Shown here: positions 7,332 to 13,576 of the stretch, piece after piece
How the letters are laid out: each line of letters starts with the position of its first letter
Position numbering within the stretch: position 1 is the first letter of the stretch
NCBI GenBank assembly: GCA_001872285.1
Contig: MNXU01000057.1
Coordinates: 1 to 35,204, forward strand
Origin: Betaproteobacteria bacterium CG2_30_68_42
GTDB lineage: Bacteria > Pseudomonadota > Gammaproteobacteria > Burkholderiales > Rhodocyclaceae
Direction of reading: 5' to 3'
DNA length: 35,204 bases
Position numbers and translations under genes: made by a program
The notes under the pieces: model-generated
What the model saw: only the letters and a program-made list of their open reading frames with translations
The model's database searches: none
Told to the model about the DNA's origin: nothing

Positions 7332-7978
7332 ATCCGGTGAGCCCGGCTCGCTGCCTGCGGGTCGCGCTGCTGGCCGCATGGCTGATGCTGCCCGGCGCCG
7401 CGCATGCGGGGAGCTACGACGAACTGTTCGCGGCGATGCGCGCAGGCAACACGGAGGCGGTCAGCGGCTTCCTGCGCGCCGGCGTCTCGGCGGATCTTGC
7501 CGACAATGCGGGGACGACGCTGCTGATGATGGCGGCGCGTGAGGGCCGGCCGGAACTCGTCGATGTGCTGCTCGCGGCCGCTGCGCGCGTCAACGCGAGA
7601 AATTCGGTCGGGGACTCGGCCCTGATGCTCGCGGCACTGAACGGGCATGGCAGCATCGTCAGGCGGCTGGTACACGCCGGGGCCCAAGTCAACCACGAGG
7701 GCTGGAATGCGCTGATCTACGCCAGTGCCGGAGGCCGCGACGAGATTGCGAAACTGCTCCTGGCGCTCGGCGCCCGGATCGATGCGCGGGCGCCCAACGG
7801 CACGACCGCGCTGATGATGGCTGCGCGAGGCGGACACGCCTCGACGGTGCGCGTGCTGCTGGCCGCCGGGGCGGATGCCGATCTGCGAAACGACGACGGT
7901 GCCACCGCGATGGCCTGGGCCGCAAAGAATGGCCACGAGGACATCGTGCTGTTGCTCCAGGCTGCTCCGATCAAGTAG
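7328..7978 (+). CDS. Exported ankyrin-repeat protein
   Basis: A 216-residue protein with an N-terminal signal peptide (hydrophobic about 9-22, likely cleavage after AHA near residue 27). About five ankyrin repeats follow, with TTLLMMAAREGR, SALMLAALNGH, NALIYASAGGRD, TALMMAARGGH and TAMAWAAKNGH at their starts. It probably works in the periplasm as a protein-binding scaffold; the partner is unknown. ATG overlaps the tatD stop (ATGA), so it belongs to the mltG operon as its last gene. Ankyrin genes at this operon end are seen in other betaproteobacteria. Confidence 0.9.
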   Translation: MNPVSPARCLRVALLAAWLMLPGAAHAGSYDELFAAMRAGNTEAVSGFLRAGVSADLADNAGTTLLMMAAREGRPELVDVLLAAAARVNARNSVGDSALMLAALNGHGSIVRRLVHAGAQVNHEGWNALIYASAGGRDEIAKLLLALGARIDARAPNGTTALMMAARGGHASTVRVLLAAGADADLRNDDGATAMAWAAKNGHEDIVLLLQAAPIK

Positions 7979-8062
7979 GTTCCTTCCGCAGTCTTTCGAA
8001 TACGGTCGCCGGTTCGAGCATGCCCGCGCCGGGCACGATCCCGGACGCCCCGGATCATTATT

Positions 8063-8091
8063 AACATAATGCACATTATGCGCGTTATGTT
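8063..8091. promoter_or_regulatory. AT-rich palindrome, possible operator
   Basis: AACATAA (8063-8069) and TTATGTT (8085-8091) are perfect inverted arms. Nested within is CATAATG-CA-CATTATG (8065-8080), another perfect palindrome. The half-site ATAATG/CATTAT recurs three times in a GC-rich background. The layout suggests a dimeric repressor or activator site before the lipoprotein-sigma-anti-sigma module, about 25 bp upstream of its candidate -35. It lacks the T-run of a terminator. The binding protein is unknown. Confidence 0.5.
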
Positions 8092-8115
8092 GGCAGAGAT
8101 TCGACCGGCCGCTTC

Positions 8116-8141
8116 GGAATAAATGCGGCCCGCCCTTCGTA
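8116..8141 (+). promoter_or_regulatory. Candidate ECF sigma promoter
   Basis: GGAATAA (8116-8122), a 15-bp spacer and CGTA (8138-8141) resemble the GGAA...CGT pattern of many ECF-dependent promoters. It ends 43 bp before the lipoprotein ATG. Because an ECF sigma gene follows in the same operon, autoregulation is plausible. This is a pattern match only. Confidence 0.45.
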
Positions 8142-8184
8142 CACGGGGATGCAGTACCTTCGATCCATTCTCACGGAGACCCCC

Positions 8185-8559
8185 ATGAACAAGATCGCAC
8201 CAGTCCTGATCCTGTCCGCCATCCTGGCGAGCTGCGCCACCTACGAAGCCACGCCACCGGCGAGAATCACCGACGGCGTCCTCACCGCGAGCAACGGCAT
8301 GACCCTCTATGTCTTCGACAAGGATGTCGCAGGAAGCGGCAAGAGCGTCTGCAACGGACCATGCGCCACCAACTGGCCGCCTTTGCACGCGATGGACCGA
8401 CAATCGCCCGGCGCCGACTTCAGCGTCGTCACCCGCAACGACGGCACGAAGCAATGGGCCTTCAAGGGCAAGCCGCTCTATTTCTGGAGCAAGGACCGGA
8501 AGCCCGGCGACCGGACCGGCGACGGCTTCAAAAAGGTCTGGCGCGTCGCCCGACCCTGA
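8185..8559 (+). CDS. Lipoprotein with YxFxxD repeat motif (COG4315-like)
   Basis: A 124-residue predicted outer-envelope lipoprotein. The signal peptide ends in the lipobox LASC (Cys17). The body holds LYVFDKD, the Yx(F/W/Y)xxD motif of COG4315 proteins, followed by CNGPCATNWPP and a second related segment PLYFWSKDRKPGD. The cysteine pair is typical of the family. ATG 8185 is chosen because GGAG (8175-8178) precedes it and it gives a clean signal peptide; an ATG at 8149 is in frame but less likely. The function of the family is unknown. It leads the module with the ECF sigma gene six bases downstream. Confidence 0.88.
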   Translation: MNKIAPVLILSAILASCATYEATPPARITDGVLTASNGMTLYVFDKDVAGSGKSVCNGPCATNWPPLHAMDRQSPGADFSVVTRNDGTKQWAFKGKPLYFWSKDRKPGDRTGDGFKKVWRVARP

Positions 8560-8565
8560 GCGCCG

Positions 8566-9066
8566 ATGGACAGCCGCGCGATCATCGACCAATTGCCGCG
8601 GCTGCGCCGCTATGCGCGGGCGCTGGTGGGCGATCGCGCGGCTGCGGACGATCTGGTGCAGGACACGCTGGAGCGCGCGTGGTCACGCATCGGCCAATGG
8701 CGCCCGGGAGGCGATCTTCGCGCATGGCTGTTCGGAATCATGCACAACCTCCACATCGACCAGGTGCGGCGCCCGTCCCTGGACGGTCCCTCGTCCGGAG
8801 CCGAGGAGATCGAGGTGCCGATCCGGGCCACCCAGCCCGAGCGGATGGAGCTGGAGGATCTCGCCGCGGCCCTCGCCCGCCTCCCGCAGGAACAGAGCGC
8901 CGTCCTGCTGCTCGTCGCGCTCGATGAAATGCGTTACGAAGACATCGCACAAACCCTGAACATCCCCATCGGTACCGTCATGTCGCGACTGGCGCGCGGC
9001 CGCGAGCGGCTGCGGCGGATGCTCGACGAACACCCCAACCCTTCGAACCTGCGAGTAGTGCGATGA
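8566..9066 (+). CDS. RNA polymerase ECF-type sigma factor
   Basis: A 166-residue group-4 sigma factor. Region 2 spans about 10-72, including DDLVQDTLERAW and LRAWLFGIMHNLHIDQVRR. Region 4 spans about 105-155, with LPQEQSAVLLLVALDEMRYEDIA and the helix-turn-helix IPIGTVMSRLARGRERL. It lies between a lipoprotein gene and its probable anti-sigma gene, which it overlaps by four bases (ATGA). It is separate from the rpoE-like factor elsewhere in the window. The stimulus is unknown. Confidence 0.95.
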   Translation: MDSRAIIDQLPRLRRYARALVGDRAAADDLVQDTLERAWSRIGQWRPGGDLRAWLFGIMHNLHIDQVRRPSLDGPSSGAEEIEVPIRATQPERMELEDLAAALARLPQEQSAVLLLVALDEMRYEDIAQTLNIPIGTVMSRLARGRERLRRMLDEHPNPSNLRVVR

Positions 9067-9869
9067 GCAAGCACATGGTGACCGATGACGATCTGCATGC
9101 CTATGTCGATGCCCGATTGCCGCCTGCCCGGCGTGCGGAAATCGAGGCCCATCTGGCTGCGGACTCCGAAGCAGCGACCCGAGTGCGGGCCTATCAGGCG
9201 CACCGGCAGGGCTTGCACGATCTCTTCGATCCGGTTCTCGACGAGCCGATTCCGGCGTCGTTGCGCGAACTGGCGGCGGAGATCGACACCAGGCTGGAGG
9301 CACGCGGGACGCGCTTCGTAGCCCGCAGACTCCTCCGAAGCCGCATCGCCGCAGGCGTGCTGATCGCCTCCTTCGGCGGCGCACTCGGCTGGCTGGCGCA
9401 CGGGATCCATCGTCCTGCGGAAACGCTGGCCGCAGGCACGTCGCTGCACCGTCAGGCGGCCGTCGCGCACGCGGTGTTCAGCCCGGACGTCCGGCGCCCC
9501 GTGGAGATCGGCGCGGATCATGAAGATCAGCTCGTCACCTGGCTTTCGAAGCGGCTGGGCGTACCGGTGCGTCCGCCGAAGCTCGCGGCGCTCGGCTACG
9601 GGCTGATCGGCGGGCGCCTCCTGCCGGGCAACAGCGGCCCGGTGGCCCAGTTCATGTACCAGGACGCCGCGGGGCGGCGGCTCACGCTCCTCGTGAGCAC
9701 CGAGGTTGCGACGGGGGGCGATACCGCCTTCCGCTTTGCCCAGGAAGGGCCGGTCAACGTCTTCTACTGGATCGACGGCAAGTTCGGCTACGCCCTCTCG
9801 GCCGGCATTCCCAGGGACGAGCTGGCGCGTGTCGCGGCGGACGTCTATGGCCACCTCGAAAACCGGTAG
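9063..9869 (+). CDS. Membrane-bound anti-sigma factor
   Basis: A 268-residue protein whose cytoplasmic N-terminus (TDDDLHAYVDARLPPARRAEIEAHLA) is the typical anti-sigma fold that binds ECF factors. It lacks the HxxxCxxC zinc residues, so it is not a ZAS-type redox sensor. One transmembrane helix is predicted at about 95-113, followed by a periplasmic C-terminal domain. Overlap with the sigma gene supports balanced expression. The likely role is to hold the sigma factor until an envelope signal; this is inferred from layout and topology. Confidence 0.88.
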   Translation: MSKHMVTDDDLHAYVDARLPPARRAEIEAHLAADSEAATRVRAYQAHRQGLHDLFDPVLDEPIPASLRELAAEIDTRLEARGTRFVARRLLRSRIAAGVLIASFGGALGWLAHGIHRPAETLAAGTSLHRQAAVAHAVFSPDVRRPVEIGADHEDQLVTWLSKRLGVPVRPPKLAALGYGLIGGRLLPGNSGPVAQFMYQDAAGRRLTLLVSTEVATGGDTAFRFAQEGPVNVFYWIDGKFGYALSAGIPRDELARVAADVYGHLENR

Positions 9870-9939
9870 CCTTCATCGAGCCGCGGGCACGACGACGAGG
9901 AAAGAGTGGGCGCAGCGGCCCCCCGGGCCGCCGAGCGCG

Positions 9940-10764
9940 TCATCGCAACGGCCGCCCCGGAGCATCCGCCCGAGCCGGCGGCATCGAGGCCAGCAGATCC
10001 CGCATCCGCTGCCGGTGCGAGCCCCGCCAGAACACCCGGCCGCAGCGTTCGCACAGGGTGAAGCGGCTGTGTGCGGCGCGCACGGATGCGGGCAGTAGCG
10101 CGATCACCCGCGCCTTTTCGACCGCCCTCAGGGGTTCATTGCACTCCAGGCAAAGCGTGAACGGCCGCAAGCTGCGCGCAAGATCGAGACGGGCCACGAT
10201 CTCGCGCAATTGCGCCTGCGGCTCGATGGCGCGCACGTAGCAGGCGTGCGTGAGGCCGCGCAGCTTGAGCAGCTCCCGGTCCCGCGTCAGCAGGATGCGC
10301 CCGTCGCGGATCGAGATGTCCGCGATCTCCCGGTCTGCGTAGTCGTTGCGGTAGAGCGTATCGAAACCGGCCATGCGCAGCAGCCGGGCGAGCCTGCCGA
10401 GATGGGCGTCGGCAACGAAGCGCGTCACGCGCAGCGGGCGCTGCCTCACGCGCAGCAGCGGCGTGACGTCCAGCCGCTCGAATCTCGGATAGACCGCCAC
10501 GCGGTCGCCCTCGCGCAGCAGCCGGTCGAACCCCACCGATTCGCCATTGACCAGGATCAGCTCGACCTCGGTATGTGGCACCTCGAGGGCTTCGATCATG
10601 TGCTTGGTCGTGGCCGCACGCGCGCAGCGCACGCCGAATGCCCTCCCGCGCCGCTCGGGGGGCAGGAAGTCGTTGAGTTCCTCATAGAAGCGGAACGTCG
10701 CGATGACACCGGCTCCGGCACGAATGCCGGCGATGCTGTCGCAGGTGGGGGTGGCACGGACCAT
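9940..10764 (-). CDS. Mut7-C RNase domain protein with ubiquitin-like N-terminus
   Basis: A 274-residue protein with two parts. The first about 100 residues (ATFRFYEELNDFLPPE through GDRVAVYPRFE) fit the Mut7-C-associated ubiquitin/ThiS-like domain. The rest is the Mut7-C PIN-like RNase domain: FVADAHLGRLARLLRMAGFDT, ILLTRDRELL, then a zinc ribbon CLEC...CERCGRVFWRGSH. The PIN-type aspartates are present, so ribonuclease activity is plausible but unproven. ATG 10764 adds about 20 residues before the conserved FRFYEEL; no better start is seen. It converges with the anti-sigma gene, with 70 bp between. Confidence 0.88.
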   Translation of the reverse strand: MVRATPTCDSIAGIRAGAGVIATFRFYEELNDFLPPERRGRAFGVRCARAATTKHMIEALEVPHTEVELILVNGESVGFDRLLREGDRVAVYPRFERLDVTPLLRVRQRPLRVTRFVADAHLGRLARLLRMAGFDTLYRNDYADREIADISIRDGRILLTRDRELLKLRGLTHACYVRAIEPQAQLREIVARLDLARSLRPFTLCLECNEPLRAVEKARVIALLPASVRAAHSRFTLCERCGRVFWRGSHRQRMRDLLASMPPARADAPGRPLR

Positions 10765-11276
10765 GGCGAGTCGAATCGGTGACAGTCAGGCGATGATCTC
10801 GCGGCGCATGAGCTCGACGATGTACCCGGCGCTCTCGCCTGCCGCCGTCTCACCGCGTTCGCCGCGATTGCGGCCCGGATCATCTTCTCCCGAGAGCAAT
10901 TTTCAATAGGCTCACGCCATGAGCGTGTCACAGCGTATTCTGTTCAGGCGTTCCGGCAATGCCGCCGGAGGGTGGACGGGAGATCCGACATGCCCGATGC
11001 CGCCAATGCGCCTCGACTCATTCTCACCCCGCTCAAGCCCGGGTCCTGCTGCTCTCCGACGGCAACGCGAACGCCGGCGCCAGCCGTGATCCCGGCGAGA
11101 TCGCCGCCCAGCGCGCAGCGGCCCTGGGCACTGCCAACGCCACGGCAGGCAGACAGCGGTCCGGCGTACGACCGCTGCCGATTCGCCACGGCCCGGACTG
11201 CGCACGCGCGCATCGTCCGGATCGATCAGGGCAGCGCGATCCGGACCGGAGCGGACGCCATCCCCGTGCGTTGCAG
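10765..11276. other. Degraded intergenic region, no intact gene
   Basis: No intact gene is recognised across about 510 bp. On the minus strand an open stretch at 10786-10902 could encode about 38 residues ending in ESAGYIVELMRREIIA, perhaps the tail of a lost gene. On the plus strand, 11034-11129 resembles part of a von Willebrand A domain. The remaining frames look like non-coding GC-rich sequence. With the truncated transporter gene next to it, this looks like a site of past deletion. Confidence 0.5.
11034..11129 (+). pseudogene. Fragment resembling a BatA-type von Willebrand A domain
   Basis: Translation in one plus-strand frame gives about 32 residues including ARVLLLSDGNANAG and GEIAAQRAAALG. 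This matches the stretch of BatA-like VWA proteins that reads roughly RVLILLTDGANNAG followed by an AELAA helix. No VWA-like sequence is recognisable on either side, so it is at most a remnant. A chance match is possible. Confidence 0.35.
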
Positions 11277-11690
11277 TCAGGCGAAGACCGAGTCGGCGCT
11301 CACGGTCTCGATGCGTCCAGTAAAGCGCTTTGCATCGGGATGGTCGTCGAAGGCGACGTCGGCCTCGGCAAGCAACATGACGAGGATCTCGAAGCCCTTG
11401 ACGAAGACGATCAGGCTGCGCTTGTCGTACTTGTCGGCGAGCTGCCCCGCGGTCGCGGAGAACAGCAGGAAGGGCAGGATGAAGAGCGCCCCGATCACGA
11501 GCCCGGCAAGGGAGGCCGGCAGCCACGCGACCTCCAGCCGGTAGGTCACCAGCACCGTGAAGGCGAACTTGAACAGGTTGTCGTTGGCCGCACCGCAGAA
11601 CTGCGTCCAGAAGAAGGGCGCGAAACGGCGCTGGCGAAGCAGCGCGAACTGGTCGGGACTCTCACGCGGTTCATCGGGATGCACAGGCAT
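11277..11690 (-). pseudogene. Truncated LplT-like MFS transporter
   Basis: The 137-residue product starts like the MFS transporters of the LplT family that in many proteobacteria are fused to a PlsC acyltransferase. Landmarks are LLRQRRFAPFFWTQFCGAANDNLFK and FILPFLLFSATAGQLADKYDKR. Similarity stops after KGFEILVMLLA, and a 27-residue unrelated tail ends the frame. Full-length proteins have ten or more further helices, so about two-thirds or more of the gene is gone. ATG 11690 lies within the end of the upstream ceramidase-like gene (20-bp overlap), suggesting the two formed an operon before the loss. Confidence 0.75.
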
Positions 11691-12501
11691 GGTCGTTGTC
11701 GTTGGAAGAGGAGCTGGTAGCCGCGGGGCGGGAGCGGCTCGCGGCCGGATCGGGCACGAGGGCGCGCCGCGCGCGCAGGGCATGGATCACCGGCCAGGCG
11801 GCGAGCGCGCCGACCAGATGCTTCAAGCTGTGCCCCGAGATCAGGTGGGCGGTGAATTCATACACGGCGGCATCGGTCAGCTCGAACGCCTTGGCGAGCC
11901 CGTAGAGGAGCAGGATCGCGGGCCAACGCACCGTCGGACCGGACGCCGGCAACATCGCCGCAGCGAGCAGCAGCGCCATGCCACCGAACTGGAACAGCGC
12001 CCAGGGAAGCACGTTGCCCGAGAGCGCCCAGTCGGCGACGGCTGCGCCCCCGAGGAGCAAGGCGAGCCCTGCCAGCACACTTCCGGCCCGTTCGCTCACG
12101 CGCTCGGCGGCGGCGAGCGCGAGCAGCCCGGAGAAGGCCGGCACCATGCACAGCCGATCGAGCACGAGCCCGGCATCGGCGGGCTGCGCGTGATACCAGG
12201 CCGAGCCGAAGGCGGTGGCGATCAGCCCCCAGAAGAAGAGCACGGCCGCCTGCCCTTGCACTCGCGGCAGCGCTCCGGGGGCAAGCCGCGCGAGCATCAC
12301 CAGACCCACGACGCCCCATGCGGCGAAGGCGAGGTTGGTGAGCGTATCCATCGCGAACGGGATGCCCGCGAGCGTCCGCGTGTCGGCGAATTCGCCGTAA
12401 TGCGCAGGCTGCGCGAGCGCGGGCGCGAAGAGGGCGAGCAGCACGAGCGCGGCGAGGGCTGCGGCGAGACCGGTTTCGCGCTGGTTCAGTGGCGGGTTCA
12501 T
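11671..12501 (-). CDS. Ceramidase-like (CREST superfamily) membrane protein
   Basis: A 276-residue polytopic membrane protein with about seven hydrophobic segments. It shows the pattern of alkaline-ceramidase and other CREST proteins: a serine and histidine in FGSAWYHA, an aspartate in VLDRLCMVPAF, and two histidines in SGHSLKHLVGALAAW near the C-terminus. These residues form a zinc-amidase site in the family. The enzymatic substrate in bacteria is unsettled; lipid amide hydrolysis is an inference. ATG 12501 (MNPPLNQ) is preferred to one seven codons upstream, though either is possible. The C-terminal tail is low in complexity (Ser/Asn/Asp rich). It may once have been linked to the LplT-like gene, another lipid-related function. 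Confidence 0.72.
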   Translation of the reverse strand: MNPPLNQRETGLAAALAALVLLALFAPALAQPAHYGEFADTRTLAGIPFAMDTLTNLAFAAWGVVGLVMLARLAPGALPRVQGQAAVLFFWGLIATAFGSAWYHAQPADAGLVLDRLCMVPAFSGLLALAAAERVSERAGSVLAGLALLLGGAAVADWALSGNVLPWALFQFGGMALLLAAAMLPASGPTVRWPAILLLYGLAKAFELTDAAVYEFTAHLISGHSLKHLVGALAAWPVIHALRARRALVPDPAASRSRPAATSSSSNDNDHACASR

Positions 12502-12735
12502 GGCATTGCCCGGCAAAGGCACGGCCGCGATTCTGCCCGCGCGCGGGCCGGCCCACCAGCACCGCAGCGACCAGAGGTTGCCCGCCGGCGCACGCGAGGG
12601 CTACACGCTGCTGCTCGCGATGCGAAGCTGGGAATTCCGGGCACTGGCGCAGCTGCGGCGCTGAGCGGGTCGCGCCCCGGCGGGAGAATGCGCGGGCCGC
12701 GTTCCTTGCTCGCCTCGAGCCGAACTGCGGATTCG

Positions 12736-12809
12736 TGGAGGCGGGGGTCGGAATCGAACCGGCGTAGACGGCTTTGCAGGCCGCTGCATGACCACTTTGC
12801 TACCCCGCC
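12736..12809 (-). tRNA. tRNA-Cys (GCA)
   Basis: A 74-nt cloverleaf with encoded CCA. The acceptor 5' strand GGCGGGG pairs with CCCCGCC, the anticodon loop reads CCTGCAAAG with anticodon GCA, and the T arm holds GGTTCGATTCC. The discriminator is U, as expected for tRNA-Cys. It follows tRNA-Gly downstream of pgsA, a common betaproteobacterial arrangement. Confidence 0.97.
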
Positions 12810-12858
12810 GCGCGTCCGGAAGGAAAAGGGGGAAGCCAACGCTTTCCCCCGACGAAAC

Positions 12859-12934
12859 TGGAGCGGGAAAGGAGTCTCGAACTCCCGACCTCAACCTTGG
12901 CAAGGTTGCGCTCTACCAACTGAGCTATTCCCGC
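12859..12934 (-). tRNA. tRNA-Gly (GCC)
   Basis: A 76-nt cloverleaf with encoded CCA. The acceptor is GCGGGAA/TTCCCGC, the D arm AGCTCAGTTGGTAGAGC, the anticodon loop TTGCCAA with anticodon GCC, and the T arm GGGAGTTCGAGACTCCC-like. It lies 35 bp after pgsA and 49 bp before tRNA-Cys, probably in one transcript. Confidence 0.97.
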
Positions 12935-12969
12935 GCGAGGGGCGAATTATAGCCCGCGACATCCCCCTG

Positions 12970-13575
12970 TCAATGCGGGCCGCCCTCCGGCCGCCGGCGC
13001 TCCGGCGTGGTTCCAGCCGACAGATACGGCGCCGCCCGGCGCAGGTAATACACCATGGACCACAGGGTCAGAAACGCCGCGACATAGAGCAACAGCGTAC
13101 CGACGAGGTGGGTGTCGATTCCGAGCAGGAGTCCATGGAACAGCAGCATGGGGATCGAGACCATCTGCGCCGTCGTCTTGATTTTGCCCAGCAGCGACAC
13201 CGCCACACTCTTCGCGGCACCGATGATCGCCATCCACTCGCGCAGCGCGGAGATCGCGATCTCGCGCCCGACGATGATGAAGGCCAGCATCCCGTCAATC
13301 CGGCCCAGGTGCACCAGCACGATCAGCGATGCGGCGACCATCAGCTTGTCCGCGACGGGATCGAGGAAGGCGCCGAACGCGGAGGTCTGACCGAGGCGCC
13401 GCGCGAGATAGCCATCGAACCAGTCGGTCACCGCCGCCGCAACGAACAGGACGGTTGCGGCGAGGTTCTGCTGGCCGGAACTGAGCAGGTGGACCGGCGC
13501 GTAGAACACGCCGACGAACAGCGGGATGACGAGGATGCGGGCCCACGTCAGAGCCGTCGGAACGTTGATGCGCAT
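12970..13575 (-). CDS. pgsA: CDP-diacylglycerol-glycerol-3-phosphate 3-phosphatidyltransferase
   Basis: Makes phosphatidylglycerol phosphate from CDP-diacylglycerol and glycerol 3-phosphate, the committed step to phosphatidylglycerol and cardiolipin. The 201-residue integral membrane protein carries the CDP-alcohol phosphotransferase signature DG-x2-AR-x8-G-x3-D-x3-D (DGYLARRLGQTSAFGAFLDPVAD). ATG 13575 gives the usual MRINVPTALTWARI start and lies one base after the uvrC stop. The tail is hydrophilic (ERRRPEGGPH). Confidence 0.96.
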   Translation of the reverse strand: MRINVPTALTWARILVIPLFVGVFYAPVHLLSSGQQNLAATVLFVAAAVTDWFDGYLARRLGQTSAFGAFLDPVADKLMVAASLIVLVHLGRIDGMLAFIIVGREIAISALREWMAIIGAAKSVAVSLLGKIKTTAQMVSIPMLLFHGLLLGIDTHLVGTLLLYVAAFLTLWSMVYYLRRAAPYLSAGTTPERRRPEGGPH

Positions 13576-13576
13576 G

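Noticed and set aside
12523-12735. A plus-strand open stretch ending in EGYTLLLAMRSWEF before TGA (about 12590-12663)
   Set aside because: It has no start or recognisable family and is too short to call; it could be a gene remnant. The rest of this 213-bp gap shows nothing I can support.
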